64,000 nucleotides of DNA. Origin: Plectosphaerella cucumerina. Its lineage: Eukaryota > Ascomycota > Sordariomycetes > Glomerellales > Plectosphaerellaceae. The notes under the pieces were generated by a model. The model worked only from the letters and a program-made list of their open reading frames with translations, was not told the DNA's origin and made no database searches. The position numbers and the translations under genes are program-made. Shown piece by piece: positions 10,214 through 21,421 of the stretch. Position 1 is the first letter of the stretch. The number at the start of each line of letters is the position of its first letter. Location: contig JAGPXD010000002.1 in the NCBI GenBank assembly GCA_020746995.1, positions 6,510,001 through 6,574,000 of the forward strand, given 5' to 3'.

Positions 10214-10438
10214 TGCAGGTCATCAAGTGGGAGAGGAATGGATTTCGTGTTTCTTACAGCCAGTAGAGATGTCTTTTTGCCCCAATAACCTGACCCCAAT
10301 TCGCCTGGAACGATTGTTCTTGTTGTGAATGTCTCCATCGCTTTGCCGCCCACCCCACGAATGGCCAGCGGCTCTTCATTAATACGCTGTATTATCGTTA
10401 CTCATCTCGCGTGCTTCCGGTCCGCATCCGCCTGTGCT

Positions 10439-13262
10439 TCAGTTGGTTGGGTTGGATCCAAAGCCGTTCGTGTTGCCGTACTGATTCTGATTCATCTTGT
10501 CGTCGTCCGGAACCGGCGGAAACGCCGGCTGACCCGGCCCAGGAACGAACATGCCGAAGGTGTTGTCAAAGCCCCAGTTGGCATTTTGACTGTAATTTTC
10601 GAAGGCATTCTACACCAAACTTGTCAGCAAATGTCTTCGCCCGCAATCCGCCGCATTGGCTTGATCTTACCCAGTCAAAGTTGTTTCCCATCTCTCCACC
10701 GCCGGCCGAGTTGGCGAACATGGAGAACGGCGATTGTGCGTTGTTCATGTCCAAGTCCAACGGGAAGTTGGGCGTCATGCCAGTGCCTCCGGACATGTTG
10801 AAGTCGACGTCCCCAAAGTTGATGCCGTTAGATGACTGCATATTGTTGAGCATGGCCGTCGTGTTGGGCGTAAGGCCGCCCGACAGCATCCCCAGAGTCA
10901 CTGCTGCCGAGTGCTCGGGCTGCATATCGTCGGTGCCCTCGTAACCCTGCATCGGCTCCACCTTGATGTTGCTCTCGGCCGGCGGGTCCGGGCTTCTGAT
11001 CTTGTCCAGCACAATGTCGAGGACCTTGGCCGCTTTGTTCACCTCGACTGACGAGTCGGCCATGCCGCGCCAGACATCGCGCGTGATCTCCAGCATACCG
11101 ATCATGTTGAGCCTCTGTTCGGGCGTCCAGAACGTCGCCGACTCTGCTAGCCGCCGGTCCGTGCTGGCCGCAGCCATATTGTCGCGGTTCAACTCCGCCA
11201 GAACAAGCGTTGCAGCAAGGCCAAAGTCCTTGACGGCGATTTGTCCCAACAGCCACTTGACGGATCGGAGCCGGCCATTCGGTTGCGTCTCCCGGTGTAG
11301 CGTGGCCATGTGCTGCAGAGTTTCCAATGCCGCATTGATAGCCGTGCGCCGAGAGTGTGCGTACCGGCTGTTGTGCCTCGCCCGCTCGATGAAGTTCCTA
11401 TGCAGGATGCATGTGATCTTCTGGTACAGGATGTCGATGTGGAACCTCGAAATGAGCAGGTTGACCGGATCCTGCGAACTATCCATGGCCTTCATCTGTA
11501 GATGTGGCGGGATCTGGCGCTTGATCTCCCGCAGCCTCGCATCGAACTGCAAGATCGTGTCGTACGATGGCTGGCCGGCCACCTTGTTCGTCGCGCGAAG
11601 GATGTTGCCCAACTCGATGATGAGCTGGGTCTTGATGATCATGTACGAGATCGGCGTGGCTTCCGTTACTGGCCGTGACAGGGGCATGACCTGGGTGTCG
11701 GGGCCGAACTCCTCGTCGTAAATGTTGCTTGGCGGCTGGGTGTCGCAATCGTCTTCGCGGATCATACTGGGGAGGCTGACCTGGTGCGAGGTCATCACAT
11801 CCAGCATGCGAAGGAGTGCCCATGTCCGCCGACGCATTTCCTGGGACACACGTTAGCTTCGATTGGGGCGTCGTTGTTTGGCTCAACGACTTACTGCTTG
11901 GAATGGTGTCAGCAGTGGGAACCATTTTGCGTCCCGATGGTAACCCATGCGGAATCCGATTCTGATGATCAGAGATCCGAGCATCCAGAGCCCAACGTCG
12001 GCGTCCCATCTCGACAAATACTCTCCCTGCAAGTATAGGATCATGGTCTCGACGGTGTAGTCGCAGGGTTTCGTGTAGTCGGCCACCAGCAAACACTGGA
12101 CGCACCGCAACCGGTATTCCCCGGCAATCTCAAGCGTCCTGCCCTTCCATTCGGGAGGCTCGTCACCAATCTTGTTGTGGCTCAATACAGCAAGGGTGAG
12201 GACTGAGTAAAGGAGGCCGAGCCACATGACTTGTGTCTTGGTCGGATCTTCCCAATGCTTGTCAAGCTGCTTCTGGAATGTCGGGGCATGGATGATATTG
12301 ACAGCGTCATCCAGCGAGTTGAAGTAACGCGCACACAAGGCACGGACGGTCGTCTTCGAGGGTAGACCAGCGCGCAGCTCGGCCTCGGTGGCCCTCGGTG
12401 GGCCGAGAAGCAGTGTCGGGCCTTCCCGGGCGCTCGGAGGTTTCGAGGCCATGACTCTCTCGTAGCTGCTCTCGAGCTCCTTCTTGTGATTGGTGAAGTA
12501 TGTCTTGACCTCGGATATGTCGGCAAGCAGCATGTGCCAGTGCTCCTGGCCAACGTACATGAGCTTGCCCTTGTCGGCATCAACCTTGAGCATGCCGAGT
12601 GACGTAGCGATGGACTCGTCGACATCGCTGTCGTCCTCGTCGTCCATGTCAATCTTGGCCGACACGTTACTATCGGGGCTCGGTCCTGTGCCCGAGGCCG
12701 AAGCCGAAGCCGAGCCCGTCCGGGCTGTGGCCGTAGTTGCTGTGGTAGTCGTCGACCTGCGAGACACGGCAGCAGCAGCCTGGGCACTGCCGGTGTCGAC
12801 TGAGGCATCGCCCGACATGAGAGACAGAACCAGGTTTTCCAACCTGTCGATGCGGTTCTGCATGTCATCGGGCGTGGTAGTCGCAGCCTGATTTTGCGTC
12901 TTTTTCCGCGAAACGGGGGTCGCATAGGAACACGCTGCCGCATCACCGCCTTCACGCTTCACGCAGTTGGTGCATGGGTGGCCGCGGTCGCACTTCCTGG
13001 AGATTGATCAGTCTCTGGTCTTCAGTGTGTAGGTAGCGGAAAGAATTGAGAAGATCGGTCCTTGTCGCTCGCGGGGCTTGTCTTACAATCTGTCGGCCGG
13101 TTAGCGATGAGGTTTGAAGAGGGGAAATGGCTGTAGATGGGCTTACTTTCTCGTCCGACAGGGGTAGCAGCTCAGGGGCACACGGTTCCTCTTGCGCACC
13201 ACGCGGAACTGGTCCTCTGGGGAGCGCCCAGAGGAGGACGTCTCGGGGGGCGTGGGTGTCAT
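10439..13262 (-). CDS. Zn2Cys6 fungal transcription factor (with a 3-nt microexon)
   Basis: Five exons read on the minus strand: 13262-13147, 13089-13087 (three bases), 12996-11895, 11840-10671 and 10609-10439. They give 853 residues with no frame break. Introns: 13146-13090 (GTAAGC...GCTAACC...GACAG), 13086-12997 (GTAAGA...CCAG), 11894-11841 and 10670-10610. The microexon ATT completes AAA TTG and makes the cluster CYPCRTRKLKCDRGHPCTNC, with Cys32, 35, 42, 48, 51 and 62. The second C-x6-C spacing is correct only if the microexon is included. A short leucine-rich coiled coil follows (DDMQNRIDRLENLVLSLM). Residues about 210-450 match the fungal-specific regulatory domain, including GLWMLGSLIIRIGFRMGYHRD. 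The C-terminus is Asn/Gly/Met-rich, like an activation region. A TTTTACAG just before the ATG suggests a 5' leader intron. Targets unknown. Confidence 0.92.
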
Positions 13263-16178
13263 GATGATCTGTAAAAGTTGCCGATCAGAGCTTGCTCTGC
13301 AAGTACGCGGCTGCGAGACAACAGTGATGGTGTTGTCGAGAGGTGTCGTCGGCGGGGGTGAGAAAATAGCCGCCTTCAGGCCCAAATATCTGGACCGCTT
13401 GCCGGTTCTCCGGTGAGACTGACAGGGATAGACAAGGGCTGGGCCGCCTAATTCCTGCACACCGTCACGTCGAGAGGGGTGAGACCTTACGAGGACGCCT
13501 GGGAAGGCCTGGATCCTTGGCTACACTGCACCAGACCGACCTGGCCAACTCAGTGCAGCACTGCAGTTCGGTCAAGCTCAATGGCAGGTCGAGCTACCCG
13601 CGACTCCACAGACTGGTTGGGCAACAGCACTCCCCAAGTGTGCGATACGCGGATGAGCTGCGCGCGCACAGTCGCGAGGATTGGCGCCGGCGGTCTGCTA
13701 AAGCTCACAGCCAAAAGTCCCTTTCGAGAGAGTATGGCAACCGAGAGGGGTGGCAGTGAGTAAGCACCAGTGTCAGACTCGGCGCGATAGGCGGATAGTG
13801 GCAGATCTGGGGCTGGCAACGGTGGGCGGTCGCCGTTCTGAGGGCCGGGAGTACGGGATATGATCAGCCTGGTTGTCGTCGTTTCGAAAATCTGTCGCGA
13901 CACAAAGTCAACATCTCGCTTCACTAGGGGAGGCCGTGATCAGAACAGCCTCGAAAAGGGAACGGGCGCGGGGAGGGATTGGGAGCGGGAGTCGGCAGGG
14001 GATGTGGCGGGGGACGCCGGCGCAAATGGAACTTACATTTGAGAAGATGTTGGAGAAAGGGCCCCTCGTTGCGCGAGTGGGAGCGGTCTCTGCTCTTTAT
14101 GCGCGGGATGATCGGCCGGCGTCCAGGTGCAGGCGCAAGATGTCGAGGGAGACGGTACAGGGGGCGACGATGCTGGCGACAGATAGCTTGGGTCGTCGGG
14201 ACAGATGAGAAGAAGAAGAGAGGGAGGGGGCTCGGATGAGAAGAGACGAGACGAGGAAAGACAGAGACGATGATGTCGACGGAGCGTCCAATCCCCTTGT
14301 CTAGCTTGTGGAAGACACTGGACTGACCCCGGCAGGATCGATCCTGGGAGGGACCTGCCGACTGAAGCAGCCCAGCAAGCAAAACGGCAGCGGCCGAAGC
14401 AGGACAGGGAGTGTCCCTATCGCAATGCGCCCGCTTGTCAGTCACCAGCCTGAGCCACGGGCTTCCTCGATATGCACTGCTTAGGGCGTTACCACACCTT
14501 ACCACGCGCAGGATGCCTACAAGCAATTGGTGGGCAGCTTCAGTTGGGTTGGAGCTAGGAAGCATGTTAGCAGGGACTTCGCTGTATTCTTTAGGGGACA
14601 TGCGATGGAAACTCCGCATGGTCCGCCGGATGCGTGTGCGATGAAAGTGAGCGGTGGTACCTCCGTCCTATCAGAACCATCACCCAAGAACACCCTCCAG
14701 CTGTTAAGGACGAGCTCTCTGGAGTATCACTAATTGGCCCGGTACCATTCCTTCCCATTCAACGCCCGCCGAGTCTTGTCATCTGGTATCTCTGTTGTCA
14801 TGGCTTCCCAAGGAATTGATCACAAATGCCCTCGACATCATAAGACACATGAACAGACAGCTTCATTCGGATTCCTGAATAGAAACCATCAGGCCATCGG
14901 ATACACCAACACCCTGCACTGCTCTCCCCCTGCCCAAGTACCTGCATCACAAGTCCATCACCACCATATCGCAGCACCAACATGGCTTAGACCCCTGCAA
15001 CGAGCCTCAAGGCAACAGCAAAGCATGACGAGTCCCCTCTTTGCCTGGAACCTAGGATGCGAATTGTCTTGGGAAACATACATGGGGGGTGAGTGTCAAC
15101 GTGATCCATCCGCGGTTCCCCGGGGTTAACTGTCCTTAACTCCGGCGTAACTGCGAATGCCTTTCCCATCCATCTCCATCTTCAAGTTTTGCAGGCGCTG
15201 GAACTGCAGTTCGTGCTCGGCACTGAGTCGCGCGAAACGGACGAAGATTTTCTGGCATCGAGATAACTCACTGGCCAATGCCTGCCATCAAGATTCGAGA
15301 GGTGTCTGTCTCATGGCAATGAGACCACACTGTAACGGGATAATGGAATGGATCATGTACACTTGACGCTCCTCTCTGCTTCGAAGACTGGCACCTAAAT
15401 CTTACCTTCAAAAAGCATACGTAACCCCAATTCGGGAGAGTTCCGACTTCTCGAATGACCCCTGTCTTCACCCCCCCTCACTCCTTACTCGCGTCTTACT
15501 TCGTACCTGAGAGGGAGTCCCCCACAAAGCTTGTCCCCAGCTGGCCGCCCTCCACTTCACCAGCCCGCGGTGTGCGCCACGGGTAAAAAAACGCTTTCAG
15601 AGAGAATCATATCGGCCCTGTTCAACAGTCGAGCCACCGGCGTGACTCACTCCTCGCTGTATACCCCTCCCTCCCTCTGCGAACCTGCACCATGACGTGT
15701 GGGACTATGGCTCGCGCTGAAGCCACCCCCTCCCAACCAGCGATGCTGCCCTCTGCGAATGCAGTGAGAACCCAGGGGTCAACAGCTCGACACTGGGGTG
15801 GCGGGGTTGCTTTTCACCACTCTTCACAGTGCGCCTTGTGGGTTTGGTGGTTATTCTTATTCTATCTGCACTTGCACCCTGGCTGGCACGTTCTGGTGCA
15901 TAAAACGTCAAAAGTGTCTCCCATCCATTACCTTGTCCATAACGCCTGGCCGAGCAACAGCATAGGTCCCCCGGAAGACGACTGCCAAGATATCCCGAAA
16001 TTCGCAAGTGCGCGAGCAGGTAGGTGGCCCTTTCGGACTGACTGACACTCTCTGGCGTTCGTCAAGCCTGCGGACCTAGCCCGCAGCTCTACATATCGAC
16101 AGCCAGCACCCGGCATTTTGACGCCGACCAACGAGCCAACCAAAGTGTGGATTGCTTGATGTATCAATACGCAACTCC
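13263..16178. other. Long intergenic region upstream of the Zn2Cys6 factor
   Basis: About 2.9 kb between the start of the Zn2Cys6 factor and the 3' end of Grx4. The part next to the regulator is probably its promoter and 5' leader. The longest frame, on the minus strand at about 13.9-14.6 kb, has low-complexity Ser/Pro/His/Arg sequence and no domain. I see no RNA gene or transposon. Confidence 0.5.
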
Positions 16179-17002
16179 TCAAGCCGCAGCTGCCTCGCCG
16201 TTGGCCTTGACCGTGTACGGCGTCAGGAAGTCGGGGTCATTCTCCATCTCCTCCTTGACCTTTTTTTCAGAGTCAGCAGTGATGAGTAGGGAGCACGGAG
16301 CGGGAAACTTACAATATCCAGGCCGCCGACCAGCTCGCCACCAACCCAGAGCTGGGGGTATGTTGGCCACTCGGCATACTCCTTCAGGCCTTGCCGCACC
16401 TCGTCGTCGGCCAGGATGTTAAAGAAGCCGTACTTGACCGAGTTCTCACGAAGGATAGCCACGAGCTGCCTCGAGAAGCCGCACTGAGGCTCACTTGGCG
16501 AACCCTTCATGAAGAGCATGACAGGCGCAGCCTTGACCAGGTCCTCCAGGCGCTTGAAGAGCTCCTCCTTGGCCTTTGCCGGGTCCACGGGCTCCGCGGG
16601 AGTCGCGACCACCGGCGCCGAAGCGGCCGGCGCACCGCTTGCCGATCCTCCAGATGTATCCTTGGCGTGTGTCTCAATGGCGTTGCGGACCTTGACTGCG
16701 CTGCTACCGCTGACGGTCTCGAGCACCTTGCCGTTGCGGATGAGCACGAGGAAGGGGACAGCGGTAACGTCGTAGGTCTCACTCAGGTCGCTGAGGTCTT
16801 CGGCGTTAATGGAAACCCAAGACGACTGGAGGGGCTCTGTGACGGGGTAGTCGGCGGCAAGCGTCGTGAGCACCGTGTTCATCTGGGCGCAGGGAGCAGC
16901 CCAGGGAGCGTGGAAAGACACGACGAGCAGTGTGGAAGGCGGGAGAGATGCAATGTGGCTCTCCCACTCCGCGTACGAAGTGATATCCTTGATGGTCGAC
17001 AT
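16179..17002 (-). CDS. GRX4: Monothiol glutaredoxin Grx3/Grx4 type
   Basis: Two exons, 17002-16313 and 16259-16179, give 256 residues. The intron is 16312-16260 (GTAAGT...CTGAC...AAAAAAAG), phase 0. The N-terminal domain is thioredoxin-like with WAAPC at residues 34-38, so one of the two redox cysteines is replaced, as usual in this group. After an Ala/Pro/Ser linker comes the monothiol glutaredoxin domain with the CGFS active site (Cys174 in EPQCGFSRQL), then WPTYPQLWVGGELVGGLDI. CGFS glutaredoxins bind a [2Fe-2S] cluster with glutathione and signal iron status, in filamentous fungi to iron regulators such as HapX. The gene is divergent from abp1, with 933 bases between the starts. Confidence 0.95.
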
Positions 17003-17935
17003 GGTCGCCGTTGGCCTGTGGCGGCGTCGGGAGGATTTCGGGCGTCGAACGGCGGGACGGATTTGCAAGCGCGAACGAGCCTGAGCGAGTGCCCCGCGTT
17101 GGATGCTTCGCGTATCGCGGGGAGGTAGATAGGTGTCGAGAGGTGAGCTGCGCCGGTTGAGGGGGTGGTTATCGGATGCTTGGTTATGCTGATTAAAGCA
17201 ACTATCGCGAGTCGTTCGAGTGAGGGGCTGGTCGTGTGGTGGATGGATTCCGAAATGTCGACGGGTAGGCACGCAACTTTCCTCCTAGCACCTTCCACCA
17301 CCCCCACCGCCCAAACTCCCACCGCGGGGCAAAACTGCTGATATGCGCGAGTTTTGAGTGGCCATTGGGTTCGGGATAAGCCGATACCGGGCAATTGTGC
17401 ACTAAACCGCACGTTGCGTCATTTGGAGGGCTGTCGCGCGATAAGTTGCGATTAAGCGGGGGAGGGGATGGCGGCCGCCACTGGTCAGGTAAGTCACAGC
17501 CTCACCGAGGCTCACCGGGGTCAACCCCCTCAAGGCCCCCTTGCCCCCTCACCTCGCCCAAGAACGAGGTGGCCGGCCGCTTGGTGGAGAGCTGCCCCGC
17601 TCTTGGCTTGCGCGTGGGTTGTCCGGGCACGTTGACGCTGCATCTCGGATTCGTCTCGCTCCATTCCCTGCACAGCCTCCCCGACCGCTCCGTCGTCACT
17701 CGTGAGGTGGCGTCCTGTTCCTCACCTGTTTGCTCCATACGTCAGCTCTTCCTCCCATCTTCCTACAATTACCTTTCACCTCGACTCCTACCTCACGACT
17801 CCCCCTCCCCGACGCTCGCCGGACGTGCTACGAGACGATCACGACAGGGAATTGCTCCCAATCACCTCATCATCATCCTACGTGCCATTCTCCAGCAACA
17901 ACCGGTGCCTCGCGCGCCCCGAGCTTCCCCCGACC
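17003..17935. other. Shared promoter region of Grx3/4 (-) and Abp1 (+)
   Basis: A 933-base divergent spacer with no coding frame I can support. The right third is pyrimidine-rich (many CCTC/CTTCC blocks), as is common in leaders of highly expressed fungal genes such as abp1. I did not find a convincing iron-response or HapX element by eye. Confidence 0.5.
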
Positions 17936-20526
17936 ATGGCCTCACTAAATCTCTCCATCAACGGAGTGTCGATCAAGAGCAGCTACCAAGCCGTCATCAA
18001 CGGTCCGCCTCCGAGCTCGAGCTCTCCTACATATGCTCAGTGGGCATTGTTCTCTGTTCAGGCTCCCCTGGCCAATGCTTTCCAGGACAGCGGCTCGAAA
18101 GAGAGCATCCTGAAGGTGCAGAGCACCGGAGGTAAGAACTGACCCCGTAGCACAAGCACGACATGTCTAATCTTCCGCGCCTCGATATGCAGATGGCGAG
18201 CTGTCTGAGCTCATCGAAGACTTCAGCGAGGGTCGTATTCAATTCGCTTTTGTCAAGGTCAAGGACCCCAACTCTGGCCTGCCCAAGAACGCCTTGATCG
18301 CCTGGTGCGGAGGCGGTGTCCCCGAGCGCACCAAGGGCTACTTCACCACCCATACCGCCGCCGTCTCCAAGATCCTGCACGGCTACCATGTCCAAATTAC
18401 CGCACGATCCGACAGCGACCTCGAGCCCGAGTCCATCGTCAAGAAGATCGCTGATGCCTCCGGTGCCAAGTACTCGGGCGGCTCCTCGGCAGCTGGTGCC
18501 TCCCCCGCACCTCCTCCCCTCGCCTCCAAGCCCGTCTTCACGCCCACCCCGTCCTACTCCTCGTCCTCGAACCCGATTGTCTCTGCCCGGAACCAAAGAG
18601 GCGGAAACGTTGATGCCGACGGCTGGGGCGAGGATGCGCCGCCCGTCACCCGGTCCGAGATCCAGAGGGTCGAGTCTGCTTACAAGCCTACAAAGGTAAA
18701 CATCTCCGAACTCACTGGCCAGAAGCAGGCGCCCTCCCGCTTCGTCCCGCCCACCCGGGACGAAGATCGCGCCGGCGTCATCGGAGGTGGATACCAGCCC
18801 ATCGGCAAGGTCGACATCGCTGCCATCCGCGCCGCCGCCAAGACTCAGAACGATGACCGCCCGACGACCGTCAAGGGTGCGTACGAACCCGTCGGCAAGG
18901 TCGACATTGCCGCCATTCGCGCCAAGGCCCAAAAGCCTACGGAACCGACTCCCCCGAGCCGTGACGACGGCGGCGACGAGCCCGTCAAATCTCTTGCCGA
19001 CAGGAGCGCGGCCTTCAACCAGCCCTCTTCAGACCGTCTGACTTCCCTGCCCAAGCCGAAGGTCGCCAACAAATTTGGAGGTGGCTCATACACTGGCACC
19101 AAGCCCCCGGCGCCCGGTGGTGGTCTCGGACTGCACAGCCCGTCTGTGGCCCCTGGCACCGTCCCCCAGGTTGGCGCCGCGGGTCGTTCTTTTGCCGCCG
19201 CCTCTGGCAAGACGCCTGCGCAACTTTGGGCTGAAAAGAAGGCAAGGGAGGGTGGCGGCGCCCCTTCTCCTACCGCCCTGGACCACCAGAAGAGCGGCAC
19301 GCCCGCCTCCCCGATTGGCATTCAGAAGAGCGGAGAGTGGAAGAGTGGTTACCAGGGCAAGAGCTGGGCATCCGTTCAGACTGGCGACTACGGTCGCGGC
19401 GTTCCGGGACAGATCAGTCAGGAGAACACGGGCGAGGACAAGTCCCGAAGCGTCGAGAGATCTGGCGAGGATGCCTCCCCCAGTGGTGGAGTGAGTGCCC
19501 TCAAGGACCGCTTCAAGAACGCGGCACCCATCGGGATTGGCGCGCCTCCCATTCCCCAGCCTGCTCACGACGAGCCCGAGCCCGAGCCTGAGCAGGAGCG
19601 TGAGCCTACCCCTCCTCCTCCTGCCTCATCCAGCCGGCCGACTGGAGGCTTTGCGCTTCCCGGTCTGCCGTCCCGCCCCCCGCCGGCCGACGAGGAGGAG
19701 GACGAGCCGTCTCCTCCCCCTCCTCCCTCTCAGCGTCCCGAGCCCCAGCAGACGCAGTCTTACCAGCAATCGTACGACGACGAGCCCGAGCACTCCCCGG
19801 TCCGCGTTGCCGTTCCGGTTGGGCGCGGCCCGTCCGAGGAACGCCCCCCCTCGCCCGATCCTATCCCCGTGGAGACGGTCTCAAGGCAGGTGCCGAGGGA
19901 GGAGGAGATTGCGGACGAGCCCCGCGACGCCGGCCGCGGCGCCTCCACGACGCTCGCCGAACAGGAGTTCGGCCAGCAGCAGGTCCATGCGTCGCAGACG
20001 CAGGCCGGTGGCAAGCGCGCCCTTGTGCAATACGACTACGAGAAGGCGGAGGACAACGAGATTGAGCTGCGCGAGGGCGAGTATGTCACCAACATTGACA
20101 TGGTTGACGACGACTGGTGGATGGGCACCAACGCTCAGGGTCACAGCGGCCTCTTCCCCAGCAACTACGTCGAGATTGTCGCCGATGACGGCCCCTCGCA
20201 GGCCCGCCCGGCTTCTCCTCCGGCACCTGCTCCCCAGGCGGCCCCGGCCCCGGCTCCGGCCCCAGCCCCGGCCGCTGCCCCTGCCCAGCCGGCTGGTAAC
20301 GGCAAGACGGCCACGGCGCTGTTCGACTACGAGGCGGCCGAGGATAACGGTAAGAAAATTCTGCGAACCCCTTTAATGGAGCGAGGCTAATACAACGACA
20401 GAACTGAGCTTCAACGAGAACGACAAGATCACCAACCTCGAGTTCCCCGACGAGGACTGGTGGTTCGGCCACCTCCGCGGCAAGCAGGGTCTCTTCCCCG
20501 CCAACTATGTTGAGCTTGATCGGTAA
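17936..20526 (+). CDS. abp1: Actin-binding protein Abp1 (ADF-H plus two SH3 domains)
   Basis: Three exons, 17936-18131, 18193-20349 and 20402-20526, give 825 residues. Introns are 18132-18192 (GTAAGA...ATGCAG) and 20350-20401 (GTAAGA...GACAG); the second cuts the last SH3 domain. Domain order: ADF-homology/cofilin-like domain (about 1-140, with LPKNALIAWCGGGVPERTKG), a long disordered linker, a Pro/Ala/Glu-rich region, SH3-1 at about 672-728 (ALVQYDYEKAEDNEIEL...DDDWWMG) and SH3-2 at about 770-825 (ATALFDYEAAEDNELSF...DEDWWFG). The linker carries three related Tyr-x-Pro...KV(D/N)I motifs near residues 225, 263 and 294. Abp1 binds F-actin at endocytic patches, recruits partners through SH3 and modulates Arp2/3. 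In hyphae it marks the subapical endocytic collar. Confidence 0.96.
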
Positions 20527-20988
20527 AATGGGCAATGTGAGATGCCGTGGGACATGCGGTTGCCGTGTCCCCTGAAAAGCCATTTGCGGAGGCGGAGGGG
20601 TCATTTACGAGTTCTGGCAAGCGCTGAGACATTTGGCGCATTCACTTTCGCACGATGAGACGGGCGGCGGCCTGGAAGGCGTAGAGCAAAAATCAAGTTG
20701 AGATTCTTGGCCATGTGCATTGCCGGGTGTAATGTCCTATGATGTCGTGACATGCAATATATGCTAGGGGAGATGCAAAAGTAGGTGGAACGAGAAATAA
20801 TTTCCTCCATGACCGTGCATGGCGCAGTGAGATGCGGTAGGAACCTGGACGACTCCCATAACACCGGGCAGAATGATAATCCAGCAAGGGAAAATAAAGC
20901 AGAACGGGGCCGAGATGGTTGCCTCCCAACTCCTGGGCCCGCGCCGGGGCCTTGACGTGAAAGTCACGGAAACAGGCGGTGGACGCAA
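20527..20988. other. Convergent 3' region of abp1 and the CYSTM gene
   Basis: 462 bases between two stop codons on opposite strands. Only 3' untranslated sequence is expected and no other feature is seen. Confidence 0.55.
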
Positions 20989-21421
20989 TCAACACATGTC
21001 GAAACAGCATTCGCCGCTGGGAAACAGAGCGTTAGCATGGCCTTCTCGTCATGGAGAGATCGAGGCTTACCACTCAGCGCAGCACTCGCACGCTCCGTCG
21101 CACAAGCAGCAGCAGCACAACGTCGCCAGACAGGCGGCTAGGCAACCCTTCTGCTGGCCGCCTCCGCGACCCCCTCGGCCGTCCTGGGGCGGCGGAGGGG
21201 CCTGCTGGTAGGCCATTGGGGGCTGCTGAGGGGGGTAGTAGTTGCCGCCTTGCGGGGGGCCGTAAGACTGGGCATCGTCAGCGGTGTGTACTGTCGGATG
21301 GGGGTACTGAGAGCGGTAGTCGTACCGGCTGAGGGGCCTGGGGGTAGCCGCCGCCGCCGCCATAGCCGGGCTGGGGTTGCTGCTGGTAGCCTCCCGGGTT
21401 GTAGTACTCCTGGCTTGCCAT
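20989..21421 (-). CDS. CYSTM-type cysteine-rich tail-anchored membrane peptide
   Basis: Three exons on the minus strand, 21421-21326, 21267-21071 and 21016-20989, give 106 residues. Introns are 21325-21268 (GTACGA...GCTGAC...CCCAG) and 21070-21017 (GTAAGC...GCTAAC...TTCCCAG). The N-terminal two thirds are Gly/Tyr/Gln/Pro-rich (GGYQQQPQPGYGGGGGYP, YYPPQQPPMAYQQAPPPP). The C-terminus is the CYSTM module: CLAACLATLCCCCLCDGACE, continuing CCAECGECCFDMC. If the last intron is retained the frame stops at once after CCAEW and loses the final cysteine block, so the 28-base last exon is needed for a complete module. CYSTM proteins are small tail-anchored proteins linked to stress and metal tolerance in eukaryotes; the partner here is unknown. 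Confidence 0.88.

Noticed and set aside
13924..14619. 231-codon minus-strand frame upstream of the Zn2Cys6 factor
   Set aside because: Runs of Ser, Pro, His and Arg typical of translated leader or promoter sequence; no domain.
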